40,939 bases of DNA from positions 1-40,939 of the forward strand of contig JAURLI010000042.1 of the NCBI GenBank assembly GCA_030831315.1. The letters are read 5' to 3'. The notes beneath the pieces were generated by a model. It worked only from the letters and a program-made list of their open reading frames with translations, ran no database searches and had not been told where the DNA came from. Both the position numbers and the translations under genes were made by a program. The stretch comes from Alphaproteobacteria bacterium (GTDB lineage Bacteria; Pseudomonadota; Alphaproteobacteria; SMXQ01). Below are positions 18,339 to 30,987 of this stretch, one piece after another (position 1 is the stretch's first letter; every line of letters begins with the position of its first letter).

Positions 18339-19007
18339 TCAGAAATCGAGGTCGGCATAGTGCCGGGGTGGCGGCAGTCCGGCAATATGATCTGCAAGCA
18401 AGGGACGGAAGGATGGGCGCGACTTGATGCGCACGTACCAGTCCTTTGCCGCCGGATAGTCCTCCCACGGCACATCGCCGATGTAATCGAGGCAGGACAG
18501 ATGCGCCGCCGCCGCGATATCCGCAAGTGAAAACTGGTCGCCGGCGAGCCAGGTGCGGCGCTCGGCAAGATAGGTGATGTAGTCGAGATGCACCGGCAGA
18601 TTGGCATGGCCCGCGCGGATCGCGGCGGAGTTGGGCTCGCCCAGCCCGAGAAAGCGCTTCATCATCTTTTCGCCGACGAGATTACGCGTCACCTCGCGCT
18701 CGAACTTTAGATCGAACCACGCGACAAGGCGCCGGATCTCGGCGCGCTGGCGCGGCTTGCCGGCAACGAGGACCGGGTCGGGAAACATCTCTTCGAGGTA
18801 TTCGCAGATGGCGGAAGATTCGGCCAGAACCGCGCCGTCCTCTTCGACCAGCACGGGAACCTGCCCCGCCGGGTTGAGGGCGAGGAACTGGGGACGGCGC
18901 TCCCACACCTTTTCGACCTGCAACTGGTACTCGGCCGCCTTTTCATTGAGGACGACCCGGACCTTGCGGCTGAAGGGGCAGAGCGCGACATGGTAGAGAA
19001 GACGCAT
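18339..19007 (-). CDS. glutathione S-transferase family protein
   Basis: This 222-residue soluble protein has an N-terminal thioredoxin-fold domain: YHVALCPFSRKVRVVLNEK with a CPFS active-site-like motif, then the cis-Pro in NPAGQVPVLVEEDG and the glutathione-contact ESSAICEYLEE. A C-terminal helical domain contains GDQFSLADIAAAAHLSCLDY. It could conjugate glutathione to electrophiles or act as a reductase via the Cys; the substrate is unknown. The downstream membrane-protein gene starts 28 nt after its stop, suggesting a two-gene unit. Confidence 0.88.
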   Translation of the reverse strand: MRLLYHVALCPFSRKVRVVLNEKAAEYQLQVEKVWERRPQFLALNPAGQVPVLVEEDGAVLAESSAICEYLEEMFPDPVLVAGKPRQRAEIRRLVAWFDLKFEREVTRNLVGEKMMKRFLGLGEPNSAAIRAGHANLPVHLDYITYLAERRTWLAGDQFSLADIAAAAHLSCLDYIGDVPWEDYPAAKDWYVRIKSRPSFRPLLADHIAGLPPPRHYADLDF

Positions 19008-19056
19008 CGCGCCCTAATCTAGAGCAAACACCGCACGCGGGGAACCGTCCGCCTGC

Positions 19057-20403
19057 CTATTCCGCCGGCTGCCCGGCACGGGCCCGGGCGCGATAGCGCA
19101 TCGCCCACCATACGGGCAGGCCGAGTACGACCGCGGCCACGCCCACAAGCGCGCCGCGCCCGGTATAGGCGATGGCCGAATGCAGCATGTAGGCCGCCGT
19201 CACGCAGAACAGGATCGGCGTCAGCGGGTAGAAGGGTACCCGGAAGCCGTCCGGACGGCCGGTGCCCTTGCGGCGCAGCACGAACAGGGCGACGCCGGTC
19301 GCCAGCAGGAAGAACCAGAATACCGGCGCCGTGAAATCGACCATGGTGGCGAAGCCCTTGCGGGTGGCGGTGCCGAGCCCGATCAGGGCCAGCGCGATCG
19401 CCGCCTGCACCAGATGCGCATTCACCGGCCCCTGGGCGCCCGTATCCCAGCGCCCGAGGATGCCGAACAGGCCGGTATCACGGCCGACCGCATAGGCCGA
19501 GCGCGCGCCGGTGAAAATGGTGGCATTGAGCGTCGTCAGCGCCGCGATCAGCACCAGCACGGTCAGCACGATGGCACCCGGACGGCCGAGCAGGGCCTGC
19601 ATGTAATCGGCGCCGATGGCATCCGACTTGCTCATGGCCTGTGGGCCCAGCACATGAAGGTAGGCCGCGTTGATCGAGACATAGAGCACGGCGACGACGA
19701 TCGTGGCGATAACGACGACGCGCACCATGGAACGGGTAACGTCCTTGAGTTCGCCGGAGATATAGGCTGCTTCGTTCCAGCCGCCATAGGTCAGCATGAC
19801 GAAGATCATGGCGAAGCCGATGCCGGCGAGAAGTTCACCGGTAGCCACCGGCGCCACCGGCTGCGGCGCGGGCGCCGCGGGCTGGCCGATGGCGAAGCCG
19901 ATGATCGCGGCGGCAATGACCGAAAGCACGAGGGTCACGGCGAGCACATCCTGCACGCGGGCCGACAGCCATGTGCCGCGAATGTTGATGGCGGTCAGGC
20001 CGACAACGGAGAGGCAGGCGTATATCGATGCGCCGTAGGACCCGAGGTTGTAGAGGCGCTGGGCATAGTCGCCGAGCACGAAAGCGACGGCGGCGATGGC
20101 GCCGGTCTGGACGACCAGCAGGCGGCCCCAGGCGAACAGGAACGCCGTTCCCGGACCGAAGGCACGATGAAGAAAATGGTACTCGCCGCCGGCGTCGGGG
20201 TAGGTCGAGGCCAGTTCGGCGTAGCACAGCGCGCCGATCAGAACGATGACGGCGCCGAGAACCCAGAGCCCGATGATCAGCGCCGGATCGGAGAGCTTGA
20301 GCGCCACCAGCGAGGGTGCGCGAAACACCCCGATGCCGACGATCATGCCGACCATCAGCGCGACACCGTCGCGAATGCGCAGGGAAGCCGTAGGTCCGGC
20401 CAT
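19057..20403 (-). CDS. amino acid permease, APC superfamily
   Basis: This 448-residue inner-membrane transporter has about 12 hydrophobic helices. The first carries the APC substrate-binding glycine motif MVGMIVGIGVFRAPS, and helix 6 contains MLTYGGWNEAAYISGELKD. Both are typical of the amino acid/polyamine/organocation family (LAT/YjeH-like side). I chose the ATG at 20403 (MAGPTASLRIRD) with GAAGGAG eight bases upstream. The in-frame GTG three codons earlier abuts the ribosome-binding site and is less likely. The substrate amino acid is not evident. Confidence 0.9.
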   Translation of the reverse strand: MAGPTASLRIRDGVALMVGMIVGIGVFRAPSLVALKLSDPALIIGLWVLGAVIVLIGALCYAELASTYPDAGGEYHFLHRAFGPGTAFLFAWGRLLVVQTGAIAAVAFVLGDYAQRLYNLGSYGASIYACLSVVGLTAINIRGTWLSARVQDVLAVTLVLSVIAAAIIGFAIGQPAAPAPQPVAPVATGELLAGIGFAMIFVMLTYGGWNEAAYISGELKDVTRSMVRVVVIATIVVAVLYVSINAAYLHVLGPQAMSKSDAIGADYMQALLGRPGAIVLTVLVLIAALTTLNATIFTGARSAYAVGRDTGLFGILGRWDTGAQGPVNAHLVQAAIALALIGLGTATRKGFATMVDFTAPVFWFFLLATGVALFVLRRKGTGRPDGFRVPFYPLTPILFCVTAAYMLHSAIAYTGRGALVGVAAVVLGLPVWWAMRYRARARAGQPAE

Positions 20404-20478
20404 TGCCGTCACTCCTTCAGGAGAAAGGGGCGGCCCGCATCATGATGCCGGCCGCCCTCGTCAAAACGTCGATCTGAC

Positions 20479-21426
20479 TTACTTGCCGGCCTTGTTGCGC
20501 CGGGCCGTCCACGGGAAGGTCCGGGACTCGATAGGCCCACGCAGGGTCACGGTGCCGCGAATGGTGTCGCCATCGACGACGCCTTCGAAGTCGTGCTGAA
20601 CGACGCGATCTTCGACTTCGCCGGAGGCGGAGAAGCTGATCTTCTCGCCATCGAGACGGGCATTGAAGAACCGCATCGGCAGCGCGCCCGTGTCGAGCTT
20701 GCCCTCGACGTCCTGGAAACGCTGGCTGATCTGCGCCTTGTATTCGCGCGCACCCGGGAACAGCGGGCTGTAGTCGATCTGCCAGTCCCAGTTGCCCGCG
20801 ACCTTGGCGGGAACCTTCCAGTAATAGACGACGTCGTCTTCGCCGCTGGCGCGTCCCGACACCGGCTTGGCGCCGTCAAAGCGCCAGTTGCCCATGTGGT
20901 AGTCGTGGGAAACGATGCGCGTGCCGGGCTTGAGCGCGAGCAGCTTGGGACGAAGCTGCATCATAAGTTCTGGCAGCAGGTACATGGTGATGACGGTGGC
21001 CTTGGACAGGTCTTCCTTGAACAGGTCACGCACGTAGAACTGGGCGCGGTCGGCGATGCCCGCGCTCTTGGCGCGCGCATTGGCGACCTTGACGAGGCCT
21101 TCGTTCAGATCAATGCCGTGGCCGCGCGCGCCGAAATGCGACACGGCGTAGTTGACGATGCGACCGTCGCCGGACCCAAGGTCCATGACGTAGTCGTCCT
21201 TCGTCGGCTTGGCGAATTCGAACATGGTGTTAAGCACCGCGTTGGTCGACGGCACGAAAGGCACGTCGAGCTGGTCCGAGCGGTTCTCGATTTCCGGGGT
21301 AACGTCCGCGGCATTTACCGGCAGCGCGGCGACGGCCGCAACCGCAAACGCCGCAACCGTGGCGGCGCGCAACCCGCGCGCAAGGGTAGACCGGCGCGAG
21401 ACGCGCCCGAAACAAGATGACTGCAT
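20479..21426 (-). CDS. exported class I SAM-methyltransferase-fold protein (FAM173-like)
   Basis: This is a 315-residue protein. Residues 1-39 form a signal peptide (basic SRRSTLARGLR, hydrophobic AATVAAFAVAAVAALP, then VNA before ADVTPE). The start ATG has GGGAGG six bases upstream. The Rossmann methyltransferase core has motif I as VMDLGSGDGRIV (about 80-91), then GHGIDLNEG and ATVITMYLLPELMMQLRPKL. This layout recalls FAM173/ATPSCKMT-type lysine methyltransferases. A beta-rich C-terminal region of about 110 residues follows (from VVYYWKVPAKV). Export of a SAM-binding fold is odd because the periplasm has no known SAM supply. The twin Arg could mean Tat export of a folded, cofactor-loaded protein, but the motif is imperfect. 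Neighbours give no clue. Confidence 0.85.
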   Translation of the reverse strand: MQSSCFGRVSRRSTLARGLRAATVAAFAVAAVAALPVNAADVTPEIENRSDQLDVPFVPSTNAVLNTMFEFAKPTKDDYVMDLGSGDGRIVNYAVSHFGARGHGIDLNEGLVKVANARAKSAGIADRAQFYVRDLFKEDLSKATVITMYLLPELMMQLRPKLLALKPGTRIVSHDYHMGNWRFDGAKPVSGRASGEDDVVYYWKVPAKVAGNWDWQIDYSPLFPGAREYKAQISQRFQDVEGKLDTGALPMRFFNARLDGEKISFSASGEVEDRVVQHDFEGVVDGDTIRGTVTLRGPIESRTFPWTARRNKAGK

Positions 21427-21583
21427 GCTATGCCTCCCTGACGGACGGGCCCCGGCGACCCGGTGCGGGTACGCCCGGCGGCACCTGCGCGCCCCTTACG
21501 GGGACTGCCTTGCCGCGATGCCCGGCCGGCGCGCAGGTTGTCCTGACTGCTGCGATTTCGCAATGGGAATGTGACTTAAATAT

Positions 21584-21611
21584 GGCTACCCCCGGTTTTC
21601 GGGGGATAGCC
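21584..21611 (-). terminator. candidate gltB terminator
   Basis: GGCTACCCCC and GGGGGATAGCC (with one bulge) form a strong hairpin about 80 bases after the gltB stop on the minus strand. The following sequence is ATATTTAAGT rather than a clean T-run, so termination efficiency is uncertain. Confidence 0.4.
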
Positions 21612-21691
21612 TTCCGGGGACCGTGGCAGCCATGCATCACCCCCGAAGGGGCGGCGCCCGCCGCGAGGCGACGGGCGCTTCGACCAAACGC

Positions 21692-26257
<4,566 letters not shown>

Positions 26258-26267
26258 GTCTACTCTC

Positions 26268-27713
26268 CTACTCCGCCGCGCTCTTGGCGCCGGCACGCGC
26301 ATTCTGTTCGCACCATGCATCGATGGCGGCCGCGGCCTGACGGCCGTCATGGATCGCCCAAACCACGAGCGACGCGCCGCGCACGATGTCGCCCGCGGCG
26401 AATACGCCGTCGAGCGACGTCATCAGGGTGCGGTAATTGACCTTTAGGGTGCCCCAGCGGGTCACGGCCAGTTCCGGCTCGTTGAACATCCCCGGAAGAT
26501 GTTCCGGATCGAAGCCGAGCGCCTTGATCACGAGGTCGGCATCGACATTGAAGGATGAACCCTCGATCGGTTCCGGCGTCTGCCGCCCGGTCGCATCGGG
26601 CACACCGAGATGGATGCGCTGGGAGCGCACGCCCGTCACCTTGGTGTCGCCCAGCATCGCTTCGGGGGCCGCCAGCCAGACGAATTCGACGCCTTCTTCC
26701 TCGGCGTGGGCAACCTCACGCCGCGAACCCGGCATGTTGTCGCGGTCGCGCCGATACAGGCACTTCACCGACTTCGCGCCCTGACGAATGGCCGTGCGCA
26801 CGCAGTCCATCGCGGTGTCGCCGCCGCCGATGACGACGATATCGCGCCCCGCCGCGTTCAGCGTGCCGTCGGCGAAGGCCGGAACCTTGTCGCCGAGGCC
26901 GATGCGGTTCGACGTCGTCAGGTAATCCATCGCCTGGAAGATGCCCGTGAGGCCGGAGCCCGGCATCTTGATGTCGCGCGCCTTGTAGACGCCGGTCGCG
27001 ATCAGCACCGCGGTATGGCGCTTGCGCAGTTCCGCCATCGTCACGTCCTTGCCGACGGCGCAATTGAGATGGAAGGTGATCCCGGCATCCTTGAGCAGCT
27101 TGGCCCGGCGCTCGACGACTTCCTTTTCCAGCTTGAAGTTGGGAATCCCGTAAATCAGCAGTCCGCCCGCCCGGTCGTAGCGGTCATAGACATGCACCTC
27201 GTAGCCGCGCTGGCGCAGCTGTTCGGCGGCAGCGAGACCGGCGGGACCGGCGCCGATGATGGCGACCGAACGGCCGTTTTCGGAAAGTGGCTTCGGCGGC
27301 TTCACCCAGCCGCGCTCGAAGGCGGTGTCGGTGATGTATTTCTCGACCGAGCCGATGGTGACGGAACCGTGACCCGATTGCTCCAGCACGCAATTGCCTT
27401 CGCACAGGCGATCCTGCGGGCAGATGCGGCCGCACACTTCAGGCATCGAATTGGTCGCCGCCGAAACCTCGTAGGCTTCTTCGAGACGGCCCTCCGCCGT
27501 CAGCTTCAGCCAGTCGGGAATATTGTTGGAGACCGGGCAATGGACCTGGCAGAAGGGCACGCCGCACTGGGAACAGCGCGAAGCCTGTTCGGCCGCGGCC
27601 GGGTCCGAGAAGCGGGCATAGATTTCGCCGAAGTCGGCGCGGCGGTCTTCCGCCTTGCGCTTGTCAGGCATGCGGCCGGCGAGGCCGGTGAATTTCAGCA
27701 TCTTCTGGGACAT
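26268..27713 (-). CDS. gltD: glutamate synthase (NADPH) small subunit
   Basis: This 481-residue flavoprotein oxidises NADPH and passes electrons to GltB. The N-terminal 4Fe-4S ligands are in CSQCGVPFCQVHCP (Cys47, 50, 55, 59) and CGRICPQDRLCEGNC. FAD binding is at GAGPAGLAAAEQLRQRGYEV and NADPH binding at IGGGDTAMDCVRTAIRQGA. The C-terminal FAD contact is VFAAGDIVRGASLVVWA. I chose the ATG at 27713 (MSQKMLKFTGL), which gives the family length. The longer reading to 27845 adds 44 unrelated residues. The ribosome-binding site is weak. It is transcribed first, followed by gltB. Confidence 0.97.
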   Translation of the reverse strand: MSQKMLKFTGLAGRMPDKRKAEDRRADFGEIYARFSDPAAAEQASRCSQCGVPFCQVHCPVSNNIPDWLKLTAEGRLEEAYEVSAATNSMPEVCGRICPQDRLCEGNCVLEQSGHGSVTIGSVEKYITDTAFERGWVKPPKPLSENGRSVAIIGAGPAGLAAAEQLRQRGYEVHVYDRYDRAGGLLIYGIPNFKLEKEVVERRAKLLKDAGITFHLNCAVGKDVTMAELRKRHTAVLIATGVYKARDIKMPGSGLTGIFQAMDYLTTSNRIGLGDKVPAFADGTLNAAGRDIVVIGGGDTAMDCVRTAIRQGAKSVKCLYRRDRDNMPGSRREVAHAEEEGVEFVWLAAPEAMLGDTKVTGVRSQRIHLGVPDATGRQTPEPIEGSSFNVDADLVIKALGFDPEHLPGMFNEPELAVTRWGTLKVNYRTLMTSLDGVFAAGDIVRGASLVVWAIHDGRQAAAAIDAWCEQNARAGAKSAAE

Positions 27714-28128
27714 CGAACGCTTGCGCCTTGCTTCAGCTTCAAAAGCTGCGGTTTCAAAATCGGCAGGCGTCACATGGCCTGCCCGCCTCTGCCGCCCTGG
27801 GGCGGAGCAAACGGGCAAGATCCCCGTCAGGGGCCGGTTCTTCATCCTGAAAGGAGCCGGCAGAACGCCTTTAACGGCCCCCTAATAAGTGACAGGCCTA
27901 GGGAAGGCGAGCGAAAACGTACAATTTAGTCAGTACTATTGTCTTAAAATATACTCTGTTTCGGTGCCGCCCCCATCCCGGGTCGACCGCAGGTCGAGGT
28001 GCCCCTGGTTCAGGGAGCCATTTAGTCTCGATCTGGAACTATTTTCTTCGAAACCTTGGGAGCCCGCACCCCTGACGACCCCAACATCTTGTGTTATAAG
28101 CCTCCCGTTGATTGAAGGGGGGATAAGC
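27714..28128. other. divergent gltD/uppP intergenic region with an AT-rich promoter-like block
   Basis: No gene is supported in these 415 bases. An AT-rich block at about 27921-27962 stands out. It contains TATACT (27950-27955), preceded by TTTAGT/TTAGTC at 18-19 bp spacing on the plus strand, a weak uppP promoter candidate with a leader of about 165 nt. A minus-strand promoter for gltD is also likely here but no convincing pair was found. No riboswitch fold or NtrC-type site was recognised. Confidence 0.4.
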
Positions 28129-28968
28129 TTGAGCCTGCTGCAGATGATCGTCACTGCCCTGGTCCAGGGCATTACCGAATTTCTCCCCATTTCCTCGCAG
28201 GCGCACCTGATCATGCTGCCCCGCTTGACCGGCTGGTGCGACCAGGGCCTGATGATCGATATCGCCGTCCATGTCGGCACCCTTGGCGCCGTCGTCGTCT
28301 ACCTGTGGCCCGAGTGCTTTGGCATGGCGCGAGGCGTCCTCAATCTCGCGCGCGGACGCCGCTCCAACGAAGCCCGCCTGTTCATGTTCCTCGTGCTGGC
28401 AACGATCCCGGTGGTGGTCGCGGGCTGGCTGGTCAAGACGTATGTCGGGCTGGAATTGCGCAGCCTCAAGGTCATCGCCTGGGCGACACTGGGCTTTGCC
28501 GTTCTCCTGTGGGTGGCCGACCGCTGGGGACTGAAGATCCGCCGCGTCGATCACATGACCTGGCAATCGGCGCTGTTCATCGGCGTCTTTCAGGCGATCG
28601 CGCTGATCCCCGGCACATCGCGGTCGGGCATCACCATGACCGCGGCAAGGCTGCTCGGCTTCGAGCGCATCGCCGCGGCTCGCTTTTCGATGCTGATGGC
28701 GATCCCGGTGATCGTGGCGGCAGGAACGCTCGCGGGCCTCGACCTGGTCAAGGCCGGCAACGCGCAGCTGACCCAAGCGGTTTTCCTGTCGGCGGCCCTC
28801 GCCTTCGTTGCCGCTTTCGTTGCGATCATCGCCATGATGGGGTGGCTGAAGCGGGCAAACTTCACGCCCTTCGTCATCTACCGCATCGTGCTCGGCGCGG
28901 TGCTGCTGACCCTGGTCTACGCCTATGGCGTGCAGGACAGCTCCCTGACTGCGGCCTGCCCCGCCTGA
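28129..28968 (+). CDS. uppP: undecaprenyl-diphosphate phosphatase (UppP/BacA)
   Basis: This 279-residue integral membrane phosphatase recycles undecaprenyl pyrophosphate to the lipid carrier used in peptidoglycan and LPS synthesis. The conserved catalytic regions are LVQGITEFLPISSQAH (here SSQAH rather than the common SSTGH/SSSAH) and PGTSRSGITMTAARLLGF. About eight hydrophobic helices are present. The start is a TTG at 28129 after GGGGGGA, giving the family start SLLQMIVTALVQG. The longer reading to 27889 adds 80 low-quality residues across the promoter-like region. It is convergent with the NDUFA9-like gene (10 bp gap). Confidence 0.95.
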   Translation: MSLLQMIVTALVQGITEFLPISSQAHLIMLPRLTGWCDQGLMIDIAVHVGTLGAVVVYLWPECFGMARGVLNLARGRRSNEARLFMFLVLATIPVVVAGWLVKTYVGLELRSLKVIAWATLGFAVLLWVADRWGLKIRRVDHMTWQSALFIGVFQAIALIPGTSRSGITMTAARLLGFERIAAARFSMLMAIPVIVAAGTLAGLDLVKAGNAQLTQAVFLSAALAFVAAFVAIIAMMGWLKRANFTPFVIYRIVLGAVLLTLVYAYGVQDSSLTAACPA

Positions 28969-28978
28969 AGCCGAAAGC

Positions 28979-29932
28979 CTAGAAGCGCGCGCTCTGGAAA
29001 CGGCCGGTGCGGCGGAAACGGTCGAGATAGGCCGGCAGCACCACTTCCATCGCCGTCGCCCTGATGCCGAGCGCGGCAAGACCGTCCGAGGACGCGACAT
29101 TGTCGCTGCGCAGCAGAACCGCCTGATCGCGGGTCAGCTGCGGCGGAATGCCGAAGACCTTGCCCAGATCGCCAAAGAAACCGATCACGTCGGCAAGCCC
29201 CATCGGCAGCGACAGAAGGCCGCGCCGGCGGCCGGTGACCGACAGGATTTCCTCCATCAGCTCGCGGAAAGTGGCAACGCGGGGGCCGCCAAGTTCCAGG
29301 GTCTGGCCGCGCGCATCGTGACGCGCCAGCGAGCGCGCCACCGCTTCGGCGACATCGCAGACATAGACCGGCTGGAAGCGCGTCTTGCCGCCGCCGAACA
29401 ACGGCAGCGCCGGGACAAGGCGGGCAAGGCAGGCGAAACGGTTGAAGAAATCGTCCTCGGGCCCGAACACGATGGAGGGACGCAGGATCACGGCCCCCGG
29501 AAAGGCGGCCCGCACAGCGGCCTCGCCCCGGCCCTTGGAGCTCGCGTAGGCGGACACCGCGTTTTCATCGGCGCCGATCGCCGAAACGTGAACCAGCGAG
29601 CGCAAGCCCGCCGTGGCGGCGACGCGGGCGATCAGGCCCGGGCCCTCGGCGTGGATCGCATCGAAACTGTTGGAACCCTTTTCGTAGAGGATGCCGACGA
29701 GGTTGACCGCCGCGTCGGATCCCGCAAGGGCACGGGCCACCAGGGCCTCGTTGCGAATATCGCAAGCGAGCGGCACGATCTGGCCGACATCGCCCATGGT
29801 GCGCAGGAAAGCGGCCGCTTCCGGGTCGCGCACCGCGGCAACGATGCGCGCGCCATCGGCGGCGAGCCGCTTGACCACATGACGACCGAGAAAGCCGGAA
29901 GCGCCGAATACCGTGACCTGACGTGGACCCAT
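28979..29932 (-). CDS. NDUFA9-like NAD(P)-binding protein (atypical SDR)
   Basis: This 317-residue protein has an N-terminal dinucleotide fold, VTVFGASGFLGRHVVKRL. It also has NLVGILYEKGSNSFDAIHAEGP, VSAIGADENAVSAYASSKGRGE and LRPSIVFGPEDDFFNR, the pattern of the complex I accessory NDUFA9 family. In mitochondria NDUFA9 binds NADPH and stabilises complex I; bacterial relatives are often annotated as complex I proteins, though no nuo genes lie here. The ATG at 29932 is preceded by GAAGGGG. A longer reading to 29992 lacks support. Confidence 0.88.
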   Translation of the reverse strand: MGPRQVTVFGASGFLGRHVVKRLAADGARIVAAVRDPEAAAFLRTMGDVGQIVPLACDIRNEALVARALAGSDAAVNLVGILYEKGSNSFDAIHAEGPGLIARVAATAGLRSLVHVSAIGADENAVSAYASSKGRGEAAVRAAFPGAVILRPSIVFGPEDDFFNRFACLARLVPALPLFGGGKTRFQPVYVCDVAEAVARSLARHDARGQTLELGGPRVATFRELMEEILSVTGRRRGLLSLPMGLADVIGFFGDLGKVFGIPPQLTRDQAVLLRSDNVASSDGLAALGIRATAMEVVLPAYLDRFRRTGRFQSARF

Positions 29933-30041
29933 GACCAAAACCCCTTCGTTCCAGAGCCCTTGCCTAATAGGCGCGCCCCCGCCCGCCGTCAAGGATGGCG
30001 GGGGGCGGGGGTAGACGGGCGAGCCAAAGCCCCCGCGAGAG

Positions 30042-30070
30042 TTGACTTTGGCAGGGGGTAAGTATATTCA
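30042..30070 (+). promoter_or_regulatory. candidate promoter for tRNA-Leu and possibly the rnd gene
   Basis: TTGACT at 30042-30047 is followed by an AT-rich -10 region. TATTCA at 30065-30070 has 17-bp spacing; TATATT at 30063-30068 matches better but has 15-bp spacing. Transcription would begin near 30077, about 70 bases before the tRNA. Confidence 0.5.
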
Positions 30071-30146
30071 ACCCCGCTTGCAGCGGCGGGCAGCCCCAAA
30101 GGCGCCGGTCGTCCCCCGTCACAGGGGGTCCTGCTCCGGATTCCGT

Positions 30147-30233
30147 GCCCAGGTGGCGGAATTGGTAGACGCGCTAGTTTCAGGTACTAGTGGGCGAAAG
30201 CTCGTGGAAGTTCGAGTCTTCTCCTGGGCACCA
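30147..30233 (+). tRNA. tRNA-Leu (anticodon CAG)
   Basis: The acceptor stem GCCCAGG/CCTGGGC is followed by a D-arm with TGGCGGAATTGGTAGACGC and an anticodon stem CTAGT/ACTAG enclosing loop TTCAGGT (CAG). A long variable arm (GGGCGAAAGCTC) and a T-arm with GTTCGAGTC follow. Discriminator A and encoded CCA end at 30233. It decodes CUG, probably the most used Leu codon in this GC-rich genome. Confidence 0.96.
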
Positions 30234-30282
30234 TCTTCGGCCGAGCCGCTGTCGCGGCCCTGCCGCTATTAGGGAGCACGCG

Positions 30283-30903
30283 ATGGCCATCCATCTTCAT
30301 GAAGGCGACCTGCCCGACGGGCTCGATCTCGGCGACATCATCGCCGTCGATACCGAAACCATGGGCCTGATCACCCCGCGCGACCGGCTGTGCGTCGTGC
30401 AGCTGTCGGCGGGCAACGGCGACGCCCATGTCGTTCGCCTGCCCCAGCAGCCGCGTCCCTACAAGGCGCCGAATCTTGCGCGCATGCTGGCCGACCGGAA
30501 GCGCCTCAAGATTTTTCATTTCGCCCGTTTCGACATCGCTGCGCTGAAATACTGGATGGGCATCGACTGCACACCCGTCTATTGCACCAAGATCGCCTCC
30601 AAGCTGGCGCGCACCTATACCGACCGCCACGGGCTCGCAGATCTCTGCCGCGAGCTGGGCGGCGTCGAGCTGAGCAAGCAGCAACAGTCATCCGACTGGG
30701 GCGCAGGCGCGCTGACCGATGCCCAAAAGACCTATGCCGCCTCGGACGTCCTGCATCTGCACGTGCTGAAAGCGCGCCTCGACGAGATGCTCGCCCGCGA
30801 GGGCCGCGCCGCGCTGGCCCGGGCCTGTTTCGATTTCCTGCCCCACCGGGTGGCGCTCGACCTCGCCGGCTTCGGCGAGGGCGACGACATCTTCCACCAC
30901 TGA
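30283..30903 (+). CDS. RNase D-type 3'-5' exoribonuclease, short form
   Basis: This 206-residue DEDDy exonuclease contains only the catalytic domain; the HRDC domains of E. coli RNase D are absent, as in many alphaproteobacteria. Metal-binding acids are in AVDTETMGL (Asp23, Glu25) and in FHFARFDIAALKY. The final Tyr/Asp pair is in YAASDVLHLHVL. The likely role is tRNA and small RNA 3' trimming. The start ATG has AGGGAG six bases upstream. It lies 49 bp after tRNA-Leu and may share its transcript. Confidence 0.9.
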   Translation: MAIHLHEGDLPDGLDLGDIIAVDTETMGLITPRDRLCVVQLSAGNGDAHVVRLPQQPRPYKAPNLARMLADRKRLKIFHFARFDIAALKYWMGIDCTPVYCTKIASKLARTYTDRHGLADLCRELGGVELSKQQQSSDWGAGALTDAQKTYAASDVLHLHVLKARLDEMLAREGRAALARACFDFLPHRVALDLAGFGEGDDIFHH

Positions 30904-30987
30904 ACCACGCCCGCGAAAAGCACGGCGAGTATGGCGCGGCGGGGGGAATCTGCTAGCATCGCGCCCGAAAGGACACCGCCCCGATCC

